Source: Kryptolebias marmoratus (Eukaryota > Chordata > Actinopteri > Cyprinodontiformes > Rivulidae). Taken from it: DNA of 64,000 nt. The notes beneath the pieces are model-generated. The model ran no database searches. It was not told the DNA's origin and worked only from the letters and a program-made list of their open reading frames with translations. Shown here one piece after another: positions 1 to 12,400 of the stretch. Position numbers and translations under genes: made by a program. The stretch covers positions 5,335,451 to 5,399,450 of the forward strand of contig NC_051445.1 in assembly GCF_001649575.2 (NCBI RefSeq), given 5' to 3'. Each line of letters starts with the position of its first letter. Position 1 is the first letter of the stretch.

Positions 1-394
1 AAGTCATCTTCCTTTTCACTCATCCTCTTGAGGACACTTAAAATAGCTCCCAATAAAAGGCCTATTAATATTTTAAAGTATGCTTGAGCTCTTTTACATT
101 CCCTCTGTGGTAAAACTGATTAACTTCAGAAGACCCACTTTGTTATCATAAGTACCTAATCTGTTACATTTCTCAAGTTTTAACTTAGAAATGCTTTCAT
201 GAAACTACAAGATGATAATGTTATTCTCGTATTTATCTCGCTGTGCCTTGATTTAGACAAAAGCATCAAGTGAATAAATTTCATTATGTTTGCAATTTCC
301 TGGTTGTGGTACATAAGGAGTCTGTGGTTTTGTAATCCCGTAAAAGCAAGGGTCAGCCTCATTTTAACTGTTACCGTGCGAGTGCAGTACATAC
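1..394. other. Intron of ndufaf6 (left edge)
   Basis: Follows the GT donor of exon 7 at 394-393 (minus strand). I see no further ndufaf6 coding block; the final exons must lie left of the window. Sequence is AT-rich with no recognisable element. Confidence 0.7.
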
Positions 395-3300
395 ATGCTG
401 CAGGTGTACATGAGTCTGACTAGCGATGTTGTACACGACATCCCGGACATTCTGCTCCCGGCTTCCACGGATAAAGTCCTCCTGAGAAGCACTGTGCTGG
501 AGAAAGACACAAAAACACAACCCATGTTGAGGTTTTCATTTTGAGGCTACAGATGATGAGTCAGTTTAACAAGCAAGCCTGTCGCTGCAGTTCAGCTGGG
601 TCCAATTTAGCTCCACTTCACACTGCGGTTGAGTCGTCCCTTTAATTTGTTGAAAAGGAAAGGAGAAAAAGTCGGTTCCTGATATGTTAGGAATGGACTG
701 TGGCTCCTCTGCACTGATATACAACCAGCTCAGAATTTACATACACTTCATTTAACTAAGTCACCAAGATCAACCACATCTTTCATGTGCATCATCGTCA
801 CACTCATGCACTTTTATAAACTATCAAGTTTAACTCTTCTCTGGTGCCACTGTGTAAACAGTAAATTGTGTGAAAGTACATATTCTCAACAGGACTTAAG
901 TTCAATCTAAAAAAATTGCACTGAGCTCCAAAATACACACAGCATATCTACAGCTTGTAAAAGTCATTTTCTGTTTATTTTTATTATCTAAAAATAGGAG
1001 CTATCATGGCATAATAATTTTTTTTTCTAGTTAAACCAATCAGAATCTCTACATTTAAAGATTTGTAAGCAAAGACTAACAGAAGTCAATCACTATTGTT
1101 TATTAAAGACATGAGCAAACGATTTTGACACTGACAACAATGAAAGGTGCTCCTTGCAAACTATAAAATCAAACATAAAAAGGTTATCTTGAGCTCTATC
1201 AAATGATGCAGTTTCAAAGAGTAGTTTTCCAGATATATTGATTTGCAATTCTGATATGCAGATATGCACTAAATGCAAACAAAACACTTTTATCTGCATC
1301 TTTATTCAACAAATCTGAGCATAAATACATACTAATACACCAACATCGTCTGACTTCTCCATCCTAAATAGCTCTTCCACAGAGGTCACTACTGTAGACA
1401 CTTCCGCTGATTCTGCAGGTTAACAAACGCAAATATGTCATAGTCAGCAACTGTTCACAAATTTTGCTTACAAAATTTTAATTAAAGGACATTTTAACCA
1501 TCAACAGGAGAAAAAAGAATTGTGCAGATCTTATTTCTTTTATTTTCCCACCAGTCTTCATAACATTTCAGTGAGAACCTTTATGTCAACAGAAAATGAA
1601 GTGATTCATAAAATCTCTAAGTTAAAACAGAAAAAAAATCCTTTTTAGCTTTAAAAATACAACAGCAAGAAACTGGAGCTCTCTAGTCATCTTTATCAAG
1701 GTCTCTGATTTTGTTTAGATTAGAAACTGTTAGACTTTGCCAAGGCAATGAAAATTTTTAAAATGTGTTTGTTTTTAATCAAAGCTTAAAAAGTACTCCT
1801 AAACCTTGTCCTAACTATAAACAGTCACTGATTTGATGAAGAAAAGGATTATAAGAATGAAATGTTTTCATATAGCCTTTTCTTCAGTTTATAAAATAGT
1901 TGCTCATCAAAAACAGTAAAGACATAAAAGTATTACAGTGCAAGTAAAGAAATTAAAAACCTCAATTTGTCTAAATAAGAGCTTCAAGAAAAGGTGGCCA
2001 ACAGCATCTAATCCAGCATCAGTTTGTAAAATGAACATCTGAATGGAAACTAAATAAAAAGCTTTTGGCAGCAGTGAACAAAGATATCTTGAGAGAAAAA
2101 GGCTGGAAAATCTCCCCCGCCTGCTGTTCAGCCTGGGGACAAATCAATCTCACATTTTGGTTTCATGATGCAGCCAGTGGTGCTGGTATCATTTTGTGAT
2201 CCTAAACACTCCTCAGCAGATGAAAGCTGAAAGTTTTACCATGAGCCTCACAGTCCTCTGAGCTAATGTCATCAAAAACCTGCGAATGGGCCTCAGAGGG
2301 GCAGTGCATGAAAGGCACCAACCTAACAGAAGCCTTTTGTAGAGATGACTTATTAGAGGTGAAAACAAATCTTACATCAAAATATATCACAAAGATTGAC
2401 AATGACAGAGCAGGTTTTTCTGAGGCTTCATACATGTTTTGTAATTGGAGGATTTGGTACAAGCTGGTCAAACTCTGTACCGATGGGCTGACGCTGAAGA
2501 AAACAGTTCGTCTTTGGATCAGAAGTCAGCTGCAGTTTTGTTCATTTAAATGTTTTCATTTATTGAAAAACAGAAATACATACTAATCAGGTTAATTATA
2601 GAATTCAAAACATTGACAAAAGCATCAATCTTTATAAGTATAAAGCCAAACAAATTGGAAAACAAGCAAGGCCAACACTCCTTCTCCTACAATTCATTTT
2701 AAACCTTAGGGACATATATTCAAGCTGAACAGGTTTTGGTTAAACGACACCTTGTAAGAGCTCATATACACATTTATTTAAGCTCCAATGGATATATTTC
2801 TAGCAGATTTGCATTTTAAAGAAAATAAATTATGAAACTGACAATAAAAAATCCCTACATTTAAATCATTTGTGACATACTAAAGCAAACACTGAAATCT
2901 AGAAGGATGATCGAATCAATAAATATTATTTTTTATTCAAACTATTTTATCATATAGAATTAGGTTTTATGGCTCATACACCCTTCATAATCTCTTCTCC
3001 AGTGAACTGATCTGACTTCATCCGTCAGTCCAACATGAGACCAAAATAACAAGCAATTTCCTCACCAAGAACAATTCATCATGTTCCTCTAAGATCTAGT
3101 AAATTTGCCTGCAGGGTGACTTCGCTTTCAGCTCCCTCTCACTGTGAAATGATAGAAAAAATTGACATAGGTAATAATGGGCAGTTGAAGAGAAGAAATG
3201 TATTTCAGGAGAAGAAAAGACCCCAATGTTTCAACCAACAAAAGAAACAAACTATCTTTTTTTTGTGCCAGGAAAACTATTAGAAAACACTGCTGCCTTT

Positions 3301-6300
3301 TCTCTCAGCCACCTAAAATGCTTGCCAAACATTAAACTTTCATGGTTTTCCTGTTCTATCAAACCTTATCTATATTTCTAAAAAAAACTACCTGGATTGA
3401 AAGTAAATGAAGTGTCATTTCTACTTATTTTGAAAGATGAGATGTCTGTGATTATCTTTATAAATCTCACACGATATGAAAGTTGGATAAAATTAAGACA
3501 AAACAGCCATATCTTGTATGTAATTTGGCATTTACAGCACAATAATTATGTCCTGCAGTGAAGGTTTTGTGTTATCTGATTGACCTTTTCAAGCAAATCT
3601 TAAATGAATAAAGGATAAAGACCGTGTCTGTTCTGTGACTTGTTACGCCCTCCTCTTTGAGGGAAGCTGTGCTTTTAGTTCCAGTATTGTCTCGGGGACC
3701 AAACAGAATAAATGGTCTATCGCCATTCCCTCCCTGACTGCGTGCAAAGTTTTCATGAAGCCTTGATGTGCCTTATTTCACACCTGCAGCACACATCACA
3801 GCACAGGAGAAAGAATGGGACAATCCAGGCAGCAAATTGTCTCAAGCTACTCCTATTCAACAGATCATGAATCAGTGTTGGAAAAGGGCTGAAGAATATT
3901 CCAACACTTTCAGACCCACACACTTAAACAAAACTCTTTTGGTGCATCAAATATGTAAACTTTTTCCTGTATTTTTAGGCAGATGTTTATACATGACCAT
4001 ACACCAAGGATACTGATGTGGATACATTTATTGGTACCCTTCCACAATCATAAAAAAAAAAGAAATCCAAACTGATGTGACTGGAGCCAAAAAGCTCCAC
4101 TTTTGTCTCATCAGTGCATGAGTTTTGGCGAAATCCAGTTGGGCTTTTTGTGCTTTTCTGTCATTAGTGGAACCCTCTGGGGTCTTTTCCCATGGAGTTT
4201 TTTTATAACTCAAAATGTGACGGATGACGTGATCAGAAAGTGACATTCTCTAACCTTGGAATTTGGCTTGAATTGTTTTTGAGGGTTATATTGGCTCTTT
4301 TTCTAGCAGCCACACTTTCCATCCGATTAACCTGGGGTTGCATTTCCTCTTGCAGCCATGTCCCGGGAGGCTGGCTACAGTCCCATGAAGGTTTTACTTT
4401 TAAATAATATTGTCAGCTGTGGTGACAGGAGCATAAAGCTGCTTGGAGTTGGTCTTGTAGCCTTTACCTTTAACCAGGATATCTACAATCTTCTCTCTGA
4501 GCTCCTGAGACAGCTCTATCCTTTGCTTTGAAAAAAGAAATGATAAATATATGTTTTGTGCAAATTTAATTATATTTGATACAAAATTAAGAATCAGGAA
4601 ACCAAGGTGGAATAAAAGAGAAGCTTTAGTTCTAAACTGAATTTATTTGTTTTAATTTGTAAGGCTGTGATTTTTTTTAATGATTTGTTTTTTAAAACAA
4701 GCATGTCTTCTCTTTCCTAATCTTTTTTTATTTCCCTCCTCAGCTTGTATGTCTCCCCTGTGAGTTGCTGTTATTCTTGACCAGTGAAGTATTGCTGGAA
4801 AATGTGTTTCATTTGTTGTTTGTCTTCAATACTCTGGATAAAATATTCTGGTTTTGTTATTTTACTAAACATTACAGTTCATGTTGTTTTACTTTAAGGG
4901 TTACGTGTAAGAAGTTGTGAGTGGAGAACCTGATCTAAAGATCCCATGTTTATGAGCGCTGAGTGTTTCGGTACATCTCCAGCGCCCTCTTCAGGAAGCA
5001 AAGTGATGTGAAGATGTGAAGTGGATTTGTTCATAAATCCTGGGGTCACAGGGACCATCTCTGGAAGAGAAGGGAGACCTTGCATGCTTGACACAGCAGT
5101 GATTCACTCTTGGAAACTTTATTTTCAGGAGACAAAAAACAAAAGTTCTGCGCAGAGATCGCGTCAGTTTGATCTTTTTTTCAGAGCTGCCACTATTGTG
5201 GCAGCTGGCAGCACTGTGGGATAACTTTACTTAATTTAAGGATAAAAGAAGGCAGGTATTATCCATCAAAAATGAGTTTTCTACAGATTCTTTTCTGTGA
5301 AAGGTTTCTTGCTTGAACAAAAAGTGAATAATTTTATTTTCCCATGCACGGAAAGCGTTACCCGTCTCCCGCTGTGAGAAACGAAAACTTGTCAGAGTGA
5401 ATAAATTGTATTACTTCAAAACCCCGCCTTTGTTTGAGTTTTAGGCTTTGTTTTAATTGGACATTTTCTGATCTAACAAAACAAAACCTTCAGTTACACA
5501 CCTTGGTAGAGATACTCACATTTCTTTCATTTGATGATGTTTTTACATGTTGTCTGTTGACAATTCAGACTCTAATAGGCTGAGTTTATTCAGCCCACGA
5601 TTGACCTCAAATGTCTTCTACAAAGTTGAACAGTTTTCATTCAACTGTCACAAAGTTAAATAGTTTTGCATTAAACCGAGTTTGACTCACCAGCATGCAG
5701 ATGTCCATGGGCAGGTAAACTTTCCGCCGGCTGCTGTGGTAAGGAATCGCTCTCAGACACGTCACGATTCCCTGAGCTTTACCGATGTGACTCGCTGCGT
5801 GATCTGCGTGGACATTTTTCACACCTGTGAACACATAAAATTAATAATCACAAGCTGTAACTCATTCTTTGGATAGGCTTGTTAGATTTTGAGTTGGAAA
5901 AAAAAAACTGCACAATTCTTAAACAAAAAATCTGTTTTTAAAATGTTGTATCTAATTTACAAAGATGTTGTGTAAGGAAACAAACAAAGAACATATTTCA
6001 TCTCGAAACAACAAGGGTCAGCAGGTGTTTCAATAAATGAAAGATATTTATGATAAAGATGCGCCAGTTTTTGTTTGGACTCAGTCACGATTTTGGTCAC
6101 TAATCTCAGTATGTGAATTATGGATAAGCTGTAGATCAGTGGTAAATCAGAGAGCAGAGTTCAGTCTTGCAGAATGCCAAAGTGTCCTTCAACAAGACCC
6201 TGTGCACCCTCCTATTGCTCTAGATATGCTTATTGGTGTTCAATATGTCAGAAATCATTCAGGAAAGTTGCAGCAACATGGGTGGAATGATAGGAAAAAC

Positions 6301-8169
6301 ACAGGTCAGGAAAAAACTCTTCCTGGTTTGAAAGATGCCCCTTTGAGCCTCAAATCTTATCTTTGGGATTTGCTTGTAAAATCTCCAGTTTCTAATGTTA
6401 AATGTGTCACCTGGTCTTACCTAAACACTCAAGCAGCAGATACAGTAAAGAGGACTGAGTGTTCTCTGAGTATGTTTCAAGTTCCTGAATGTTCCTGTAG
6501 GCTCTGTCATTCAGATCCTTTTCCTGGTGAAACAAAGAGCTTTGATGAGTGTCAGCTTTTATATTAAAACATATAAATATCAACTTAATAATCAAAAATG
6601 ACTTTTAATTATAATCAAATGAAAACCTGATAGAGAAAGTTTTTTTTCTTGTAACAACTCAGAGTATTGTTTATTTTATTATATCCCTGTTTATGCAACT
6701 GTCACAGGCTGTAAAAGGTAGTTTGTGAAATGCAAAGAAAACATTTCTAATAAGACTAAAACAAGGCTTAGAAATAATGCATTTAATTAATTGTGTGAAT
6801 TCATCCTAACATTACAAAACACCATTTTAAAAAAAGATCATCTTAATATGTTTTTAGTTTGTCTCTTACTCTTTCTGTAACAATCCTTAGCAGCCACCTC
6901 TTTGTTAAGCTGTGTGTCCTCACTGCCTGCGGGACAAAAATAATAAAAATGAGAAAACTTTGTACATTCGTGTTAATTGCCCCTAAATCTATCAGGACCT
7001 AAATTAAAACTCTACATAATGACGTTTACCCTGCACAGTTCAGTGCTGATTGGTTGGTTTGGAGGATCGTCTCTGTAGATTTCCTCTATGGCTGTTTTCC
7101 AGAACTGCATTCGCATCAAACCAATGCTCTTCTGGGAAACGGAGTCCTTCACCTTGTCCAAAAAACAAATATAGGAAGTGTAATGTTAGACAAGCAAAAG
7201 GGACAATGATGGCATATCTACTTTTAAAAACTCTGGCGTTTATCCAACCTTTTTTATTGTTAAAACAAAGACTGCAGTAACAGCAGCAGCAGTGAGGGTG
7301 ACAGCAACAGAGCTGTATCTGCAGATATTTGATATTTTCCCACTCAAACAGATGTAGGAATACCTGCCTGAGCCAGCTCCACATTAAACGCTCTCAGAGC
7401 CAGAGAGGAGCGCCGGGCTTCCACCGGGAGGAGGAGAGACGACAAGAAGCCCTCATAGTCTCTGGACCTGAGGAGGAGACGAGGAGCTCATTCTTCCCAA
7501 GATAGAGACATTTTTATCATTTGTTTATTTTAAAAACTTCATGTATACTTTCTAAAAACTTCTTAGCAACACCCTAATTTGGCCTGAGCTAATAAACTGC
7601 AACATGTGAAGTTAGATCTAGTACATTTCTGTCTAAAAACAGTTTAAACATGTGGAAATAAAGTTGTAATTTAATTTAAATAAAAGTTTATAGTTTCATT
7701 GGAGTGAATCAATAAAAAGAGACATGTTCCAGTGAGAAGAAAATGTTTAAATACTTATAATACACTTTTAAAATGCTGTGTTGTCAACCTTTATGCAAGA
7801 TATTTGAATGAAGTCTGGCATATATGCTATACATATAGCTTTTAAGAATATGGACTAAACTGTGAGTTATGTATTTTAAATTGTTGTACAACAAGTGGGG
7901 CTTTACTATCTTTATTTAAAATAACACATTTTCCCAGGTAAACATTCAAACGTGTTAGTTCCAGTCTGACCAACCTACCTTACCAAATCCAGACAGTACT
8001 TTTCACTATGTTGAGACGCTACTGTTGCATTTGTAGACGCTCTCACACTTTGTATTTCAGCCGCTCTCTGGATACAAACACTACTTGGTGCTAAACTTCT
8101 GTGAAGCCTGTAAATCCGAGAGGTTTTACTGCTTGATAATCCATGTTTTGCACAGACGCAAGCTGCCAT
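395..8169 (-). CDS. ndufaf6: NADH:ubiquinone oxidoreductase complex assembly factor 6, 3' partial
   Basis: Mitochondrial protein of the squalene/phytoene synthase-like family needed to assemble respiratory complex I; known human length is about 333 aa. Seven exons are seen (minus strand): 8169-7979, 7467-7368, 7152-7030, 6926-6870, 6523-6421, 5824-5691, 496-395. They join in frame to 270 codons; the last roughly 60 residues lie beyond the left edge. Recognisable blocks are [100 protein letters not shown] and [12 protein letters not shown]. The start at 8169 (MAACV...) has A at -3 and G at +4. An in-frame ATG at 8193 would add 8 residues but has a weak context, and human also starts MAA. The N-terminus is basic and poor in acidic residues, as expected for mitochondrial import. 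Intron 2 uses a GC donor. The 5.2-kb intron 6 holds a Tc1 relic. It lies head to head with nagpa. The family call is firm. Confidence 0.95.
4021..4533 (-). mobile_element. Tc1-like DNA transposon relic in ndufaf6 intron 6
   Basis: On the minus strand, broken frames resemble the N-terminal part of a Tc1-type transposase: a helix-turn-helix start ([20 protein letters not shown]), then [32 protein letters not shown]. The out-of-frame bases at 4090-4120 would read DETKVELFG, the block around the second catalytic aspartate of the DDE domain. Stops, a frameshift and the absence of sequence after this block show it is internally deleted and dead. The left end (TTTATTGGTACCCTTCCACAAT) resembles the ends of the second copy at about 30 kb. 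The right terminal repeat was not found. Confidence 0.75.
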
Positions 8170-8193
8170 GTTCCCCTTCAACTTGTGCTGCAT

Positions 8194-9414
8194 TCGCTGT
8201 CCCTCGGAGATGAGAATACGAGTGAGTAAACCACATCAGTTGCGACCACAGTGTGATAAATTAGGCTTGCCCCAGCGTTTGTGTTGTGCTTTTCTGCAAA
8301 ACAAAAGTCTGTCAATAAACGTCATACTAATTCAACGGAGCAAATAAAGAGGCAGAGGCTAACAGTGCATTTATTTTGGGTTGCATAAGCTAAAACACTA
8401 CTATATATCGAAAGTTGCAATTCACTATACAACTTGATAAAGTAAGTAAGTACAACTTGTCGTCCATCTCAAATAAATTAGAGAGACTGTCATAAAATTG
8501 TGATACGAAATGTAAAAATAAAAAAATACATGGGGCATTCTTTATTTATACCCAGACAACCAAAAATCCCAATTTTTAACCTACCTACGAACGCAGCAGA
8601 CGCTCTTGCCGTGTGTTACATTAAATGCTTCCTCCTCCGACCATCCGGAACAAAAAGCGAACTTTAACTCTTATTTAAAAACTGTTTCTTCTAGTTTTTA
8701 AACAAATTCAAAATGTACATAGCTGTACATAGAAAAGTTAAATTATCACACACATACAAAAAAAATAATTTTGCGTTAAAGCATGCAAAAACAAATAAAG
8801 AAAAAAACACGTATTTTTACGGTTACAACACCGGAAATTAAACCATATTGCTACCAAAATAAGATTGTGCTATAAATAAGAACTGTTTTTTTTTTTTATC
8901 AGGGGCCCTTTCTTGAAATACATCATTATAGCTAAGCAGAGTCGGCATTATTACAATATAGATTTATCTAGTTATGTCTTTTTAAAATGAAGATTAATTA
9001 TGACAGAAAAAACTGACTAAAAATGTAACTACACTGTTAACAATTTGATTTTATCAAAATCTGACAAGGCTGAAGACTTTACACATGGTATGATATGAAT
9101 CTCACCCATAAACAGCCTTAAAACTCTGTCAAACAGTAAAACAGTAAGATTTACTACACATCAGTTTTAGTTAATTTGCTTTAATATGTAAACCACTATG
9201 CCAAATTAGCCGAAATCTACACAACAAAGTATTTTTAATTAGTAATTCTCATCTGCCACCTTCAACAATATGACTACGAATATTCAATGCTGAAGTTATA
9301 CTCAAAATTATAAGCCCAAAGTCTACCGTCCATCAGTGCTGCTTTTATTTTGAAATCTAAAAGGAAGTGCTCCCCGCAGTGTTGACTTTGCGTGTTCGCC
9401 TCTTTTACTTCACC
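8194..9414. promoter_or_regulatory. Shared head-to-head promoter region of ndufaf6 and nagpa
   Basis: About 1.2 kb separates the two divergent genes. No coding sequence is seen. ETS-type GGAA cores occur at 8645-8649 (CCGGAA), 8831-8838 (CCGGAAAT) and 9363-9369 (GGAAGTG). Such sites (GABP/NRF-2) are common in promoters of nuclear genes for mitochondrial proteins, which would suit ndufaf6. There is no clear TATA box or dense CpG island. Promoter function is inferred from position. Confidence 0.5.
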
Positions 9415-9474
9415 ATGTTGAGCTCTACCAGGAAGATGTGGGCTTCAGCAGGAGAGTGGAGTTTGACAGGTTAG
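9415..9474 (+). other. Upstream ORF in the nagpa leader
   Basis: A 19-codon ORF (starts MLSSTRKMW, ends in TAG at 9472-9474) opens with ATG in a strong context (CACCATGT). It closes 13 bases before the nagpa start, whose context is weaker (CCATATGG). If the transcript begins upstream of 9415, most scanning ribosomes would meet this ORF first. Whether the transcript includes it is not shown by the sequence. Confidence 0.45.
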
Positions 9475-9487
9475 TTGTCCACGCCAT

Positions 9488-12400
9488 ATGGCAGCAGAGT
9501 CGGTGAAATGTTCGTATCTGTGGCTGCTGTTGTGGCTCTGTGTCCGGGCGTCCGAGACCAAAAACACCCGGTAAGACGGCTGGAAGGTTCTGTTTGAGCT
9601 AACGGCTAATTTTAGCCAGTTGGGTTATTTTTTAACTAAGAGTCCCGTGGTGGAAGTATTTAGTTCCGCCTTTTTTCGTCCTTTTAAGTGACTAATGCGT
9701 CTAGTTTATCTAAGGACATTTATGGTTGAGTCAGTCCACATTGGTGCCTGTGTTTTCTGTGCAAAAACCCCAACTTAATCGAAAGCTATCCTTACTTTCC
9801 ATATCAGCAACAGCTTCTAGTCCTCAAACCGCTTGTCAGCATTTTTCAGGTTTCCACTTAGAAACGAGAAACCGAAAATAACTATTAAATTCGCGCATCT
9901 CTGAAAAGTAATTGGTTTGACTTTAAGGCTAATATTAAAGCTTTAAACGGCTGTAAATGATACTTTTATTGACCTTACATTTGGTCATAAGATAGCATGT
10001 GACGCTTTGCTTCAGTGTTTGTTGAAGTCTTTATGCACTTTGGGTTTTTAGCCACTAGATGGTGCTGCTGTACCGTAAATATTTTTAAATTACTTTAGCA
10101 AACGTACAAGTAACAGCCAATTAATTAATCAATTATTTACCAGAAAAATCACTGTTGACTTTTGAGCATTTTATCAGATTTATCCTACGAGCCTTCCCAG
10201 AGGCAGGAAATTCAATTTTGACACAGTCTTTTTATTTTTTACCAGTAAATTGAGTTTTCTTGCTTTTGAACATCTAGACGTGTTCCCTTTTCTTTAATAT
10301 TCAGCAAGACTTTCACAATATTCTGGGCTTTCATTAGAGAAAATAGAAAATAGAGTGATGTCCTACGTCTGCTCTTAAAACAAATAAAAGAAGTAAACTC
10401 AAGCATTACCCCACATCACATAGTCTGTCATGGATTACAGTTTATAGCATTTAAATAGTGTTAGTGCCATAAAGCCTTCTGCTTTTTTCACTTATTTAGG
10501 TTCAGATTAAATAAATCTGTACAAGTCTGTCATTTGTCTGAATTAAATCCACCAAAAATAGTTGTTTTTCATACATGATAACAAATTTCCTTTAATTTTG
10601 GTGAAAATATGGAGTCATGGTTCATGTCAGGTTTGTTGATAATGCAGTGAAAGTGGTTCTTTCAGTCACTGATCTTTAGTTTTACTCTAATATATCTGCT
10701 GATGCGTAATGGTTTTACAACTAAACTGTTCTTGATATCACAGAATCCAGTTTCAGGATTTTTTATGCAGAATGACGTATAGTAAATACTCAAAGATTAA
10801 ACTTTTTTTTTCGGCATGTTTAAAAATGAACCAAAAAGCTTAAAATAAGGAGACTGCATTATTATTTTTTAAAGAGTAAACAAATTTATTGGTTTAGTTT
10901 TTTCAGAAAGAGTTTTCCACATTCTTACAGAACATCACAGCTTTTAATCTTGTAATACAGTCAGGTTAAATAAACTCAGGCAATAACTTCTTTGTTTCAA
11001 GGGTTTTGACTTCTCAAGCCTTTTAAATCACAAAGCTTTTAAGATGAACTTACTGTACTTACTTTAGTGTTCAGTACAGTTTGTCCTTTGTTGAAGATTA
11101 GTAGTCTTTTCAAGTAGTAGTAGCTTTAAGATATTGTGGAAGCTTTTTAATCTTGATGAACCTATGTGGGATAAATAAGAAACTGTGGGGAAAATAACCT
11201 TGATTAATGTAGATGCTAAGAATTAGAATTAGTTTATTGTTCAAGGGATCAGAACCATAAAGAGCTGCTTTTCCAGTCGTTGATCAGATTGCCACATGGA
11301 GCAACTTGTTTCTTTAAATAATGTTAAAAAAAGCAACAAAAAGACACATTGTTTTTACACCAGCCTGAGTAGAAACCACAGCTCTGCTCTTCAGGAAAAC
11401 ACATTCCTTCATTTAATGAGAAAAGATTTCATCAGAACCTCTGGTATCATTCCCAATCAAAACCTAAACCCAACTGGAATTTCTAAAAACACCAATAAAT
11501 ATGTTATTCCTGATGAGTCCAAGTGGGGATGATGGGAAGGTATTTGGTCTTATCTTTTTTATAGATGTGGGAATGTTTTTTTTCCTCGTAGCTAGTCGGT
11601 AAAATCAGTCATATCTAAAAACAACAAAAACAAAAGTGGGTTATATGTGTTTGATAAAGAAGGAATTATTTTATTTATGCCCTGCAAAACACTTCAATCA
11701 TCAAATCTATATTTTCATCACTCATGTTTCATGTTTGTAGTTTCTTTTCTACATTTTAGGACAGTAACTATTTCAGTTGAAGTTCAGCTATTTTAACCGT
11801 TCATAAATCCAAATGACGGTATAGACCAGGGGTGTCCAATCCTGGTTCTGGAGGGCCTCTATCCTGCATGTTTTCATTGTTTCCCTGCTCCAACACACCT
11901 GATTCAGTGGTTAAATTACCTCTTCATGTTCTGCAGAAGCCTGTTAATCACACATTGATTTAAATCAGCTGTGTTGGAGCAGAGAAACAAGGAAAACATG
12001 CAGGATAGTGGCCCTCCAGGACCAGGATTGGACACCCCTGGTATAGACAAACAACAGGTCACTATTCAAAGCTTGCCACTAGTAGCTGTTGTGACGTTTC
12101 TGCTTTTGTCAATTCTAATTTTAAAAAAAAAACTGAACATCTTTGCAGACATTCTATGGACGATGACATCCTCCGACCGTATACCCACGGACACGGCCCC
12201 TCCCACTCTCACCGCTATGTCAGAGATTGTCAGCCCATCATTTACGGCAACAGCACCCATGAGAGTTGGCGCTCCAGTAGCAGCACTGGGCAGCCGGTCG
12301 CCGAGTCCAGGGTGTTTGTGACGGATGTGGAGGACAGGAATGGTGGCAGAAGCGTTTATGGTGAGTGTTCATGATCCGAAGAGCACATCATAACTTTATT

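Noticed and set aside
728..765. Similarity to a salmonid-type Tc1 inverted repeat end (TTTACATACACTT)
   Set aside because: Only about 15 bases match, with no partner end or transposase trace; it may be chance.
6037..6567. Plus-strand open frame of 176 codons
   Set aside because: It overlaps ndufaf6 exon 5 on the opposite strand, has no recognisable domain, and the minus-strand exon fits the family exactly.
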